Shown: positions 19,788-29,493 of the stretch, piece by piece
Layout: the number at the start of each line of letters is the position of its first letter
How positions within the stretch are numbered: the stretch's first letter is position 1
Source: Oceanospirillum beijerinckii DSM 7166
GTDB taxonomy: Bacteria; Pseudomonadota; Gammaproteobacteria; Pseudomonadales; Halomonadaceae
Length of the DNA stretch: 63,291 nucleotides
Assembly: GCF_000422425.1 (NCBI RefSeq)
Contig: NZ_KE383833.1
Coordinates: forward strand, 1-63,291
Direction of reading: 5' to 3'
Made by a program: the position numbers and the translations under genes
The notes under the pieces: generated by a model
Told to the model about the DNA's origin: nothing
Database searches by the model: none
What the model saw: only the letters and a program-made list of their open reading frames with translations

Positions 19788-22079
19788 ATGTCAGATCAGC
19801 CAGTCCGGCCCCAGCCAAGTATCAACTTCATGTCCATTAGGGTAGCCGCCATTTATATGGCGTTCTCACTGCTGTGGATCTACTTTTCTGACCGCCTTCT
19901 GAATAAGCTGGTTCAGGATCCGGAGTTGATTCTGCAGTTGCAAACATACAAAGGCTGGGCATTTGTATGCATTTCCGGCTTGCTGATCTATAGCCTGACC
20001 CATTTGGGAATGCGGCATAAGCATAATATTGAACATCAGCTGAATCAGAAGTCAAAACACCTACAACAGGTTTTGAGTAATATCTCGCACAGTATTGTCC
20101 AATACTCTCTTGATGGCCGGATCGGCTATGTCAACCCTGCAGCCTGTCGTCTTTACTGTATTGATTCTAACAACACTTTACCCCATTTAGATCAGCTTTG
20201 TATTCAGCCTGAAGATGTCCATCGCCTAACATCTTCCTTGCTTAATCTCTCCAAAGAGGGGCAGAACAGTGGTCAGCTACGGCTAGGACAACAGGATCTA
20301 AATGGCCAGCGCTTTACTGCTTCGTTTGACTGGACCGTACAGAAAGATGCTCAGGGGCTGATTATAGGCTTTATCGCTGCGATTACAGATATCAGTGAGC
20401 AACAACGCTACCAGCAACAATTAGACCAGGCTGCCTTGGTATTTGATATCGCCGACGAAGGCTACATGATCACCGATGCGAAGGGGTGTATTCTAAGTGT
20501 AAATCCTTCGTTCTGCCGTATCACTGGCTTTTCCACGGAACAGATGCTTGGTCAGACTCCCGCTATGCTCAGTTCGGGTCAGCATGATAAAGCGTTCTAT
20601 CAAGCATTATGGGATCAACTGTTGCGTACCGGCCACTGGCAGGGAGAGTTTGTGAACAAAAATGCAGCAGGTGAAGAGCAACATATCTGGCAAAAAATAT
20701 ACGCGCTGAAAGATACCCAGGGGATTGTACAGAAGTATGTCTCGATACTTTATGAGATTAACAACCTGAAACAGACCGGCTTAGATGATCTGACCCAATT
20801 ACCTAACCTGCCCCAATTGAGAGATCGCTTGAGTGCTCTTATACCTGAGGCAGAGAAACGGCGGGAACATTTCTGTATCGCTTATGTTGATCTGGATAAC
20901 TTCCAGGGAATTAACGACAGTTTTGGTCACCAAACTGGCGATCAACTGGTACAGGAGGTTGCCTGCCGCCTGGCCGAACTGATAGGCCCGGAGGATATTC
21001 TGGCTCGTCAGGGGGGAGATGAGTTTATTGTATTGGGCCGAAATATGACGCCAATACAAGGCAATCTGGATTTTGCCGACAAGCTACTGGCCAGTTTTAA
21101 TGAACCTTTTGAGCTGCAAGGACAAAAGCTGTTTATTACTGCCAGTATCGGCTTATGCTGCTATCCAGAAGATGGCGAGAACACAAGTACTCTGTTAAGA
21201 AATGCGGATACAGCCCTGTTCCGCGCCAAAGACACCGGCAAGAACAATTACCAGTTTTATACTGCCCAGCTGACCAATAATGCCGTACAAAAGATGGAAG
21301 TTGAGATTGATCTGCGTCGTGCAATCACAGAGTCACCTCAAGAGTTTGTCGTCTTTTATCAACCCCAGATCAACCTTGAAACCGGCATGATTGCCAGTGC
21401 TGAAGCTCTGGTACGCTGGCAGCACCCGGATGGTAAACGAATAGGCCCAGATCAGTTTATCCCTGCTGCCGAATCGACCGGTTTGATTATTCCATTGGGC
21501 AAACAGATTCTGGAACAAGCTTGTTTAGATTTCCTCGCTTGGCAAGCAGCAGGACTGCCGCTGGAACGAGTCTGTGTTAACGTTTCCATGGTTCAGCTGT
21601 TAAGAAGCAATTTCCGTGATGATGTGCTGGAGGTGTTGCAAACCACAGGACTGGCGGCGCAATACCTGGAACTGGAAGTCACGGAAACGGCTCTGATGAA
21701 GGAAAATGAACAGGTCGCCGAAATTCTTTCACAACTGCAATCTCTGGGAGTCGCTATTGCAATTGATGACTTTGGTACCGGTTACTCTTCACTGGGCCGC
21801 CTGCAAAGTCTACCTGTAGATCGCTTAAAGATTGACCGCAGTTTCATGCCGGAAAGCGCCAATGATCACCATGATCACGCCTTGATCACATCAGTACTTT
21901 CCCTGGCTAAGAACCTGGATCTGGAAGTAATCGCGGAAGGGGTTGAGACGGAGTATCAGGCTGAACTGCTTATCAAAAACCGCTGTCAGCTGGCACAGGG
22001 TTATCTCTATAGCCCTCCGGTCAGCCAGGTGGAGTTTATTCGCTGGGCCAGTATGTACTCTCAGGTTATGAGTGCCTGA
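19788..22079 (+). CDS. Membrane PAS-PAS-GGDEF-EAL c-di-GMP protein
   Basis: A 763-residue inner-membrane protein: two helices around 15-35 and 55-75, two PAS domains (about 85-205 and 210-325), GGDEF and EAL. The cyclase motif is intact (GGDEF at 409-413). The phosphodiesterase domain keeps EALVRW at 539, TETALMKE, IDDFGTGYSSL and EGVET. Both activities could therefore exist; which dominates cannot be told from sequence. No clear ribosome site stands before the ATG. No partner gene adjoins it. Confidence 0.92.
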   Translation: MSDQPVRPQPSINFMSIRVAAIYMAFSLLWIYFSDRLLNKLVQDPELILQLQTYKGWAFVCISGLLIYSLTHLGMRHKHNIEHQLNQKSKHLQQVLSNISHSIVQYSLDGRIGYVNPAACRLYCIDSNNTLPHLDQLCIQPEDVHRLTSSLLNLSKEGQNSGQLRLGQQDLNGQRFTASFDWTVQKDAQGLIIGFIAAITDISEQQRYQQQLDQAALVFDIADEGYMITDAKGCILSVNPSFCRITGFSTEQMLGQTPAMLSSGQHDKAFYQALWDQLLRTGHWQGEFVNKNAAGEEQHIWQKIYALKDTQGIVQKYVSILYEINNLKQTGLDDLTQLPNLPQLRDRLSALIPEAEKRREHFCIAYVDLDNFQGINDSFGHQTGDQLVQEVACRLAELIGPEDILARQGGDEFIVLGRNMTPIQGNLDFADKLLASFNEPFELQGQKLFITASIGLCCYPEDGENTSTLLRNADTALFRAKDTGKNNYQFYTAQLTNNAVQKMEVEIDLRRAITESPQEFVVFYQPQINLETGMIASAEALVRWQHPDGKRIGPDQFIPAAESTGLIIPLGKQILEQACLDFLAWQAAGLPLERVCVNVSMVQLLRSNFRDDVLEVLQTTGLAAQYLELEVTETALMKENEQVAEILSQLQSLGVAIAIDDFGTGYSSLGRLQSLPVDRLKIDRSFMPESANDHHDHALITSVLSLAKNLDLEVIAEGVETEYQAELLIKNRCQLAQGYLYSPPVSQVEFIRWASMYSQVMSA

Positions 22080-22182
22080 TAGCCTCACAGATCCTGTATA
22101 GCTATCAGGCGACAATTCCCACCTAAACTAACCTCTTATCTGACAAGGAAAAAGCCAGCAGAGCAAAAGCAGTCAACAAAAA

Positions 22183-23013
22183 CTACTCTGACGCTTCCAG
22201 CTCAACCAGATAGGAACCGTATTTACGGATATTGATCACTCCGGTATCCAGGATCAGATACTGCCCCTTAATCCCCTTCAACACCCCTTCAACCTCAGGC
22301 GTTTTATCCAGATTATGAGTACTCACCTTGGTTGGGTGCTCCAATACCGGATAACTGAAGACAAAAGGCTGAGCATCCGGCAAGGTGTAAATCGCATCAA
22401 CACCGTGTTCTTCCTGCAGCTTTTGCAGATCATCGGCACACAGCGCTAACAGGCGATCGCGCTCTGCCAGCAGGTCGATCTCCTCGTATACACCTTTCAG
22501 CATATTGCGCCAGTTGGTTCGATCTGAGGTGTGTTTACGAATAGCATCTTCCACCAGACCGGATTGCAGACGGGTTTTCACTCGCAGAATCGGTAATGCG
22601 GTCATCGCGCCCTGATCCATCCAACGGGTAGGGATCTGTGTCTCACGGGTGATCCCCACTTTCAAACCGGAAGAGTTGGCCAGATAGACGATGTGATCCT
22701 GAAAACAGAACTGCTCCCCCCACTCTGGCTCACGACAAGTGCCGGCATGGAAGTGACACTTTTCCGGACTCATAATGCAGGTATCGCAGCGGGCCAGCTT
22801 GGTGAAACAGGGATAACAGTAACCCTGAGAGTAACTCTTTTTCGTTTTGCGGCCACAATGGCTGCAATTGATCGTACCGCTAAAGTTCAGACGAATCTTT
22901 TTGCCCAACAGATCGTTCATCGTGATCATCTGATCACCCAGTTCCAGTTGGTAGCGCACAGGTTGATCGTCCTGAGTGTGCATCTTATACAGATGCCCGG
23001 AATACACGGTCAT
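22183..23013 (-). CDS. DUF2797 family protein
   Basis: About 276 residues with an N-terminal cysteine cluster of zinc-ribbon type (NCSHCGRKTKKSYSQGYCYPC, then CDTCIMSPEKCHFHAGTC) and the family motif YLANSSGLKVGITRETQIPTRWMDQGA. The family has no established function. The Met two codons into the open frame is preferred because AAGG is correctly spaced for it. Monocistronic. Confidence 0.85.
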   Translation of the reverse strand: MTVYSGHLYKMHTQDDQPVRYQLELGDQMITMNDLLGKKIRLNFSGTINCSHCGRKTKKSYSQGYCYPCFTKLARCDTCIMSPEKCHFHAGTCREPEWGEQFCFQDHIVYLANSSGLKVGITRETQIPTRWMDQGAMTALPILRVKTRLQSGLVEDAIRKHTSDRTNWRNMLKGVYEEIDLLAERDRLLALCADDLQKLQEEHGVDAIYTLPDAQPFVFSYPVLEHPTKVSTHNLDKTPEVEGVLKGIKGQYLILDTGVINIRKYGSYLVELEASE

Positions 23014-23237
23014 GGTCATACCTTAGAAAATAGCTCAGAGAGGCAGTGGGCATCCATACACAGTGGAAGCCCTTATTATAGACAAGCCTTAAATCACGTT
23101 TTAGGTGTTAGCAGTACAAGCTGCACACCACTAATCGTTGTTAAGCACTTACACAAAAGTTTCTCTTTAGCGAATGGCTTCATGCTTCAGCCATTGACCA
23201 AAAAATATAGCAACACTGTTGTGTAAGTGTGTATTGA

Positions 23238-23483
23238 TCAGTGCATAATCTTGATGATATCCGCGTGATCTTTATCGCTTTCACACTGATCTTCCATAAA
23301 GCCCACGCGATCCTGGGCTGGCAGGTCATGCTGGAACTCGTAACGAATCACCGCTTCCATGCAGATCTCAACCTGTTCTTCGGTCAGCTTTACACCGTTT
23401 GGCCATTTTCTCAGCTCTACAGCCTGGCGTAGGTTAGCGTAAATGTCCGGTGTCATATTCTGAATTAGATCTTGCAGGGTCAT
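23238..23483 (-). CDS. YeaC-like DUF1315 protein
   Basis: An 81-residue protein, MTLQDLIQNMTPDIYANLRQ onward, including GVKLTEEQVEICMEAVIRYE, matching the small DUF1315/YeaC family of unknown function. A strong GGAGG site fixes the start at 23483 although the frame is open to 23570. Confidence 0.85.
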   Translation of the reverse strand: MTLQDLIQNMTPDIYANLRQAVELRKWPNGVKLTEEQVEICMEAVIRYEFQHDLPAQDRVGFMEDQCESDKDHADIIKIMH

Positions 23484-23625
23484 GGAACCTCCAGTCATAG
23501 AAATAGGCCGTACGACCTGAATACCTGATAGCAGGCGTAGGATTATAATGATTTCAAACCATTTACCCAACGCCTACTTTTAGACCATCCCTGAGGGATG
23601 TTAACGCAGTGAATCGATTTTTTGT

Positions 23626-24498
23626 TCAGACAATCCGCCCAGGCGGAGCCCCTTCACCCACCAGTTGGATACGCAACCAGGCCAGTAAAGTACCGGCGAT
23701 CAAACCACCAATATGAGCGGCATTGGCAATATTGCCTAACCCCAGTACACCAGCACCGCCGACCAGACAGAATACCAACCAGATCATCAAAGCGATAAAG
23801 ACCGCTTTACGTACATGAAAACGGGGCACACGGGCAAACTTGTCCCAGAACCAGCAGTACCCTAACAAGGCATAGACCACACCGGACAAACCGCCAAACA
23901 GTACATCACCGACCATATACTGGGCGAAGTTAGCAGCCAAACCACTGATGACCACCACCAGCAGTAATCCTCTGCTTTTCTGATGTTCTTCAATCATTCG
24001 CCCCAGCTCCCACACCCAGAGACTGTTAAAGGCCAGATGCAGAATGCCAAAGTGCAAAAACATGGGACTGATAAAACGCCATAGCTCCCCAGACTCCAGT
24101 ACCTGTTGTAAAGAACCGTGTATCAACTGCTGATTTTGCATACCGACGGGGACAAAGGTCATAGTGCTGAAAATAGCACCACTGGTTTCCAAAAATATTC
24201 CTGCGGTAACCAGAGCGCTGACCAACAATAAGACAATGGTCAGCGGCCAAGCTCTTAAACCATAACCGACACGATCCAACATACTTCGACGATTAACCAC
24301 CACCTGAGTATTGGCCAGATTACCCTGCTGCCAATCACGAATCATCTGCAACAGTTCCGGGAAGTAAGCAGGATCTGCCAGCCAGATCTCCTGATAATCG
24401 CCTTTATGTCGAATCTGGTGACCAATACTTCTGGCCCAAAGCTCTCGACTGAGCTCAGAAAGATCCTGCTCTACGGGTACATCTAACACTTTAATCAT
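23626..24498 (-). CDS. glpG: Rhomboid intramembrane serine protease GlpG
   Basis: A 290-residue rhomboid with a cytosolic N-terminal domain (1-75) and six membrane helices. The catalytic Ser205 is in FGGLSGVVYALLGY and His262 in NAAHIGGLIAG; the oxyanion-side HFGILHLAFNSLW supplies His149, His154 and Asn158. It cleaves membrane-protein substrates within the bilayer. No SD-like sequence is obvious before the ATG. Confidence 0.94.
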   Translation of the reverse strand: MIKVLDVPVEQDLSELSRELWARSIGHQIRHKGDYQEIWLADPAYFPELLQMIRDWQQGNLANTQVVVNRRSMLDRVGYGLRAWPLTIVLLLVSALVTAGIFLETSGAIFSTMTFVPVGMQNQQLIHGSLQQVLESGELWRFISPMFLHFGILHLAFNSLWVWELGRMIEEHQKSRGLLLVVVISGLAANFAQYMVGDVLFGGLSGVVYALLGYCWFWDKFARVPRFHVRKAVFIALMIWLVFCLVGGAGVLGLGNIANAAHIGGLIAGTLLAWLRIQLVGEGAPPGRIV

Positions 24499-24584
24499 GA
24501 GGTTAAGTGTCCTTAACGGGTACTAAAAATCTGAACAGCCCTAAACCTGTTTTGCCTCAACCTGAGAATCGACGGACAGTACGC

Positions 24585-24730
24585 TTATACCATTCCCGAT
24601 AAGTTTCTTGATATCAGAGTAGGTTGGATAAGCGAAGCGCCATCCGACTCTGACTCCGATACGGGATAATTGTCGAAAGGCGCCTTGCGGCTTTTCCGAC
24701 CTACAGCAACTTATCTAGTTTGGTATTATA
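24585..24730 (+). repeat. Interspersed palindromic repeat, copy 2 (full)
   Basis: Outer arms ATACCATTCCCGATAAGTTT and AACTTATCTAGTTTGGTAT flank the core hairpin GTAGGTTGGATAAGCGAAGC ... GCGGCTTTTCCGACCTAC. About 146 nt, no coding capacity; MITE- or REP-like. Confidence 0.85.
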
Positions 24731-24835
24731 CGAGGAAATTCAATGTTTAGCTTAGTGGCTGATAAAGGATATCACCGCAAAAGTTAACCAGCGGCCATCA
24801 GGTCAGTTGAGATTTTCATCTCCCAGAAACTAAAA

Positions 24836-24865
24836 ATCCGGCAGCCTTGGGAGGTGCTGCCGGAT
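24836..24865 (-). terminator. Terminator downstream of the nadK-phosphoesterase operon
   Basis: A perfect 10-bp stem ATCCGGCAGC/GCTGCCGGAT, followed on the minus strand by five T. It lies about 240 nt after the phosphoesterase stop, so the message would have a long 3' end. Confidence 0.6.
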
Positions 24866-25102
24866 CAACTCGCTGGAGGAACATCCTGTTACTCGGTGTT
24901 CTGGTTTTGGGATAACCATATACTTAGTATGCGGTCATTTAGCAAAGTTCCAAGCCCTTTTGACAAAACTTCACAAAAAAATGTCCAAATCACTTAAAAC
25001 CAAGTGTTTCAGGTCATTTTTTCAGTGTTATTTATCCACTCACAACATGCTTCCCCTTGAGACAATTCCTTGCCCATTACCAGAAGGACTCCAATCACAG
25101 AA

Positions 25103-26095
25103 TTAACTTTCATCCCGCTCCACAGAAACCCAAACAAAGTTATTGGCATCCAACTGCGACTCACCACTAAAGCGATAACTCACCAACTTGCCATACTTCA
25201 CCGCACTATAATCCAGACAAGCAATATTTGGCGTCACCAGGGCAGGCACGCCCTCACACCAGTAGTGGCCAATGAACAACGGCCGCTCATCTCTGCCGTA
25301 GTAATGCAGCTGAGATTTTTCCAGCTCGGTCAACGCACGGTCCTCCAGAGACCCAGGCAGATTATCTGGTTGGAATACCACATCGCCATAGGTTTCCGGA
25401 TCTTTGGCCCAGAAGTGTGTTCTGAAAGTACGGCGGGTAAAACCATCACCACTATGGATCTCGATACCCTCTGGCAGATTCATATGGGTGCCCCGGGTCA
25501 GCTTCTCCATCAAAGAGAAACCAAAGGTTTCACGCTGTACTGATTCGATCAACAGAGATTCGTCCAGCAGAGCCGTACCTGTACGCTGAGTCAGCCCTTC
25601 AATCAGGTCGTGTTGCCAACAGGCATGGACCACCCGAAACTGTTCATGCTCCAGATAAAGAGGCAGAGACTTGAACCACTCCAAATACATCTCCCACTCT
25701 TGCGGGTAGTCTTCAAACTGCTCCAGAGTTTCTTTAATCAGGCGATTATGGCGCTCGGTGTGAGTACGTAGATGCTCACTACCAAACCCTTCCGGTGCTT
25801 TGGTGCAATAGGTCAGGTTATTATGCTCATGGTTGCCCATAATCATCGCTGCCTGATTACTTTGCACCATGTTGTATACAATCTGTAAGGCTTCACGAAT
25901 CCTGGGGCCACGATCCACGATATCCCCCAGAAAGATCACCTTGCGTTCCAGGTGCTGCCAGACACCATCAATACAACGGTAATCCATCAAGGTTAACAGA
26001 CGTTCAAGGGTATGAGCACAACCGTGCACATCTCCAATCAGGTCATAACCAGTAGCCTCCGGTATGACCTGAGATCTATCAGCATCAGTCGACAA
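25103..26095 (-). CDS. Calcineurin-like metallophosphoesterase
   Basis: A 330-residue phosphatase with the full metal-site series GDVHG (21-25), GDIVDRG (57-63), GNHEHNN (87-93) and later VVHACWQ and FIGHYW. It resembles bacterial PrpA/ApaH-type enzymes; substrate unknown. It starts at a TTG inside the end of nadK (11-nt overlap) with GGAG 8 nt upstream; no ATG or GTG is available before the catalytic motif. The overlap implies translational coupling to NAD kinase. Confidence 0.85.
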   Translation of the reverse strand: MSTDADRSQVIPEATGYDLIGDVHGCAHTLERLLTLMDYRCIDGVWQHLERKVIFLGDIVDRGPRIREALQIVYNMVQSNQAAMIMGNHEHNNLTYCTKAPEGFGSEHLRTHTERHNRLIKETLEQFEDYPQEWEMYLEWFKSLPLYLEHEQFRVVHACWQHDLIEGLTQRTGTALLDESLLIESVQRETFGFSLMEKLTRGTHMNLPEGIEIHSGDGFTRRTFRTHFWAKDPETYGDVVFQPDNLPGSLEDRALTELEKSQLHYYGRDERPLFIGHYWCEGVPALVTPNIACLDYSAVKYGKLVSYRFSGESQLDANNFVWVSVERDES

Positions 26096-26966
26096 AACTA
26101 CTACTCCAACCTAACTTAGTACGGCAGATCTCGTAGAAATTGTGATCTACCGGATGAATTAAACGCAATTTGTAAGGGCGTTTTTTGACATATAGGACAT
26201 CACCGGGCTTTGTCACCAGGTGTGTTTGACCATCACAGCTGACATGGGGATAAGCATCATTATCTTCGGAAATGATGATCTTCACCTCACTGTTGCCATC
26301 CACCACAATCGGACGACTACTTAAAGTGTGCGGAAACATCGGCACCAGAACGATAGCATCCAGTTTAGGATGCATAATAGGGCCACCACCTGACAGAGAA
26401 TAAGCGGTAGAACCCGTTGGAGTAGAAACAATCAGACCATCGGAACGCTGGTTGTAGACGTACTGACCTTCGATGTAAAGATCAAACTCGATCATACGCG
26501 CGGACTTACCTGGGTGCAGTACGACATCGTTCAGGCCGACCGCATTCCCCACAGGCTCACCATTACGGTAAACCTCAGCGTCCAGCATAAAGCGCTCTTC
26601 GCTGATGTACTTACCATCCAGTACTTCGCCCACTTTGGTTTCCAACTCATCCGGCGAAATATCGGTCAGAAAGCCTAAACGGCCACGGTTGACACCCAGT
26701 ACCGGAGTTTTGTATTTAGCAATGGCGCGTGCCGCTCCCAACAGGCTGCCATCACCACCCACAACTATCACCAGATCACTGATCTCACCAATCAGCTTAC
26801 GGTTCGCTTCCTGCAAGCCATGCCCCGGCATTACTTCACCGATCTGGTCCTCAAGGATAATATGCAGGTTTCGCTCTTGCAGATAGCGAATCAAGCGCTT
26901 CATGGTGTCCACTACTTTGGTACTGCCCAGGCGCCCGATCAGGCCAATATTCTTAAATTGTTCCAT
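26085..26966 (-). CDS. nadK: NAD kinase
   Basis: A 293-residue ATP-NAD kinase making NADP. The catalytic GGDG motif is at 70-73 in VVVGGDGSLLGAA, the NAD-site motif is GLIVSTPTGSTAYSLSGGGP, and LVPMFPHTLSSRPIV follows. Usual length for the proteobacterial enzyme. It is the first gene of a two-gene unit with the phosphoesterase. Confidence 0.97.
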   Translation of the reverse strand: MEQFKNIGLIGRLGSTKVVDTMKRLIRYLQERNLHIILEDQIGEVMPGHGLQEANRKLIGEISDLVIVVGGDGSLLGAARAIAKYKTPVLGVNRGRLGFLTDISPDELETKVGEVLDGKYISEERFMLDAEVYRNGEPVGNAVGLNDVVLHPGKSARMIEFDLYIEGQYVYNQRSDGLIVSTPTGSTAYSLSGGGPIMHPKLDAIVLVPMFPHTLSSRPIVVDGNSEVKIIISEDNDAYPHVSCDGQTHLVTKPGDVLYVKKRPYKLRLIHPVDHNFYEICRTKLGWSSSFVD

Positions 26967-27330
26967 CTGTCGTCTTTATATTCGTTGTGAGTCAGATAGC
27001 GACAGCTACTGCAGATTAAATCGTATCCAGAAAGATCCAATTAGATCCTGTCAGTGGCTCTACGCTTACCGGTTTATCAAACACTGAAACAAACATTTCT
27101 CTGGAAAATCCCCAAATGCCTCAGCCTCAGGCTGGTGCATACTGAGTATACACAGCAATGATTGGAGTAATCGTTTATCTCAGTATGTATGGTATCCACT
27201 CAGAGGTTGATGAACTATACACCTGACCATTCAGCGCCTCTCAGTCTCTACTCTTGGTTTTAATCTAGGTTTTAATCGCCAAATACAGGAGAATAGGGAC
27301 AAATTAGTTTTGTTGCCTAGGCACCTGTCT

Positions 27331-27412
27331 AACCACGGACCTATCTAACCTAACCACGGACCTATCTAACCTAACCACGGGCCTATCTAACCTAACCACG
27401 GACCTATCTAAT
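27331..27412 (+). repeat. Four tandem 21-bp repeats
   Basis: Unit AACCACGGACCTATCTAACCT, repeated at 27331, 27352, 27373 and 27394 with one base change in copy 3 and a truncated copy 4. The spacing equals two helical turns. Confidence 0.9.
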
Positions 27413-27439
27413 CAAAGATCCAAAGGCCCAGCATACGAT

Positions 27440-27476
27440 AAATAAGCCAAAAGGCAGAAAATAAGCCAAAAGGCAG
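27440..27476 (+). repeat. Duplicated AAATAAGCCAAAAGGCAG
   Basis: Two identical 18-mers with a 19-nt period, about 70 nt upstream of the DUF1853 gene. Confidence 0.85.
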
Positions 27477-27544
27477 CTTTGTAAGCGCTTGTCTGGTCAA
27501 AACAAGTTACGCCTCAAAATCTATCATCTAAATAAAGCCTAACT

Positions 27545-28603
27545 ATGTTAAATACCCATGAATTTCAAAATCAGACCGTTAGAGATCTTATTTGGTTATT
27601 AACCAGTCCAGCGTTATGCCATTGTACTGTAGAACAGTGGCAAATACCCAATCTTCACAGGGATACCTTGGTACAACTGGAGCAAGACTCTGGTCTATTA
27701 GAGCACTTTGTTGGTGTAGATAAGCCTCAACGTCTGGGGCATTACGTAGAGAAACTCTGGCAATTTTACCTCTGTCACCATTCAGATCTTCAGGTACTCA
27801 GCCATAACCAGATAGTCTATGACAAAAAAAGAACAGTAGGCGAGTTTGATCTGCTCCTGCTTGATCACAGAGATCAGCAAATCTGGCACCTGGAGCTGGC
27901 TATTAAATACTACCTGGGCCTGGAACAAGCCTGGGGAGCACCTGAATGTTGGACACACTGGCTAGGTCCGGGTTGCCGCGACAGCCTGGATCATAAATGG
28001 CATAAGTTGAGATATCAGCAATTGATACTTAGCCAACGTCCAGAATCTCAAGCCCTGCTGACTCAGCTACGTCAGCAATATGATCTGGACGATACGATTC
28101 CCCTGAACAGCGCCAGTCTGACCCGTGGTGTCTTGTTCTATCCTTTGGCAAACAATCAAAATCTGAGTTTACCAGCCCCAAGTCAAACCGAAGCCGCTCA
28201 TGCCCGTGGCCACTGGTGTACCGTATCACACTGGTTAGAGCATGCCGAGAATAGCAGTGGCTGGCTCATTCTGAAAAAACCCCATTGGCTTGCACTACCC
28301 TACGCACCCAAATGGCAGGATAAACGCAGTATGACAAGCATAATCCAACAGGAGCTCACACGCGGCCCTGTCTATATAGTGGAAATATCAGATAAAAAGC
28401 AGGCAGAGGTGATTTGTGGGAGCAAGGCAGCAGAAACTGGTACTTGGTCAGATAGAGCGGCTTGTGACTGGTCGAACGAATATCAAGCAGAGCATATCAA
28501 GCGCTATTTTATCGTGCCAGATCAGTGGCCACACTATATGCCACTGCCTTGGCACCAGCTACACCCAGGGATGCCGCGCCTGGATGTAGCAGGACTGGAT
28601 TGA
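27545..28603 (+). CDS. DUF1853 family protein
   Basis: A 352-residue soluble protein with the family pattern RLGHYVEKLWQFYLCHH and YDKKRTVGEFDLLLLD followed by WHLELAIKYYL. The spacing of E-x-D and E-x-x-x-K in that stretch resembles a PD-(D/E)XK nuclease core, which is my reading rather than an established function. Monocistronic, downstream of the tandem-repeat region. Confidence 0.8.
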   Translation: MLNTHEFQNQTVRDLIWLLTSPALCHCTVEQWQIPNLHRDTLVQLEQDSGLLEHFVGVDKPQRLGHYVEKLWQFYLCHHSDLQVLSHNQIVYDKKRTVGEFDLLLLDHRDQQIWHLELAIKYYLGLEQAWGAPECWTHWLGPGCRDSLDHKWHKLRYQQLILSQRPESQALLTQLRQQYDLDDTIPLNSASLTRGVLFYPLANNQNLSLPAPSQTEAAHARGHWCTVSHWLEHAENSSGWLILKKPHWLALPYAPKWQDKRSMTSIIQQELTRGPVYIVEISDKKQAEVICGSKAAETGTWSDRAACDWSNEYQAEHIKRYFIVPDQWPHYMPLPWHQLHPGMPRLDVAGLD

Positions 28604-28641
28604 GCGTCTAGCGAATGAGCTAACAGTGAGAGTGCTAAAAA

Positions 28642-29208
28642 TTAGAAACGAAAACCCACACCGACATTGACCGAGTCCATGTCAAAGTTTGAAGTGGAGA
28701 CATACTTGATATAGTCGGCATTGGCATAGACATCACGCCATACGTTTAATTCGGCCCCCAAACCAAAAGACACACTGGAGTAACTTTCACCCACTGCAGC
28801 GATATCAAACTGAGAAGCGGTATACCCCACCAGACCTTTCAGTTGCAGGCGATTCATTGGCAACATCCCCCTGATAAAGAGACCCAGGGTATGCTTCATC
28901 TTGACAGGTCCACCTGTAGCAGCCTTATCATTGCCACCAAGCCCAAACTGAACCTCAGCGGATACAAACTCATCAAAACGCTGACCAAAGGTAAAACGCG
29001 TGCCGCGATCAGAACCTTTAATCGTATTATCAGAGTTATTAAAGTTCCAGTTCATCATATCGATACCTGCGTAAGAGTAGGAATCCTGATAGATGTTAAT
29101 GCGTGGAGCGGTATCACGACCCATGCTATACGCACCAGCGGCTTGAGCAGGCATATGGGTCAGAGTCGCCGAAACGGCCAGCACACTTGCTAATAAACGA
29201 AGTTTCAT
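28642..29208 (-). CDS. Small outer-membrane beta-barrel protein
   Basis: A 188-residue precursor with signal peptide LRLLASVLAVSATLTHMPAQA, then alternating amphipathic strands (SYAGIDMMNWNF, TRFTFGQRFDEFVSAEVQFG) and a C-terminal VNVGVGFRF ending in Phe, as needed for BAM recognition. It matches the OmpA-beta-barrel-like family. The ATG at 29208 has an AGGTGA site; the frame begins one codon earlier at TTG. It is divergent from the metal regulator, but the operator there faces the other way. Confidence 0.85.
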   Translation of the reverse strand: MKLRLLASVLAVSATLTHMPAQAAGAYSMGRDTAPRINIYQDSYSYAGIDMMNWNFNNSDNTIKGSDRGTRFTFGQRFDEFVSAEVQFGLGGNDKAATGGPVKMKHTLGLFIRGMLPMNRLQLKGLVGYTASQFDIAAVGESYSSVSFGLGAELNVWRDVYANADYIKYVSTSNFDMDSVNVGVGFRF

Positions 29209-29375
29209 CAATCACCTCTGTTTCTGTCTTACATCCCAGGCAGGCTTAAAGTGCCTATCTGTCCCTTAGGTTGCCCTTATTTCAGCTTAGGTTAACATAA
29301 AACATCTTCAGATCCCCCACTGCACCATGACATCGCTGTTATGGCAAAACGGAATAACTTTTCTTTATTTCACCC

Positions 29376-29407
29376 TTGACCCTAAACTTAACTTCAGGGT
29401 TTAACAT
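29376..29407 (+). promoter_or_regulatory. MerR-type promoter/operator of the metal exporter operon
   Basis: TTGACC (-35) and TAACAT (-10) are separated by an over-long 20-nt spacer. It is spanned by a 22-bp imperfect dyad with outer arms ACCCT/AGGGT (29379-29400). The geometry matches the MerR/ZntR-activated zntA promoter, and it reads toward the merR-family gene. Confidence 0.78.
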
Positions 29408-29493
29408 AACCTTAAGCAACAAAACCAAAGCATCTTGCAACAACGCTTTGCTTGAGCTGAGCATCATTGCTGAACATATCCTGGAGAAGAGAA

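Larger units (their letters stand above)
24499..25102. other. Long intergenic region with repeat copy 2
   Basis: About 600 nt without a supported gene. It contains the palindromic element at 24585-24730 and the hairpin at 24836-24865. The rest is AT-rich. Confidence 0.5.
26967..27544. other. Long intergenic region with tandem repeats
   Basis: About 580 nt between divergent genes. It contains four 21-bp repeats (27331-27412), a duplicated 18-mer (27440-27476) and a 9-bp inverted repeat CATACTGAG/CTCAGTATG (27138-27146 and 27179-27187). No gene is supported. Confidence 0.5.
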
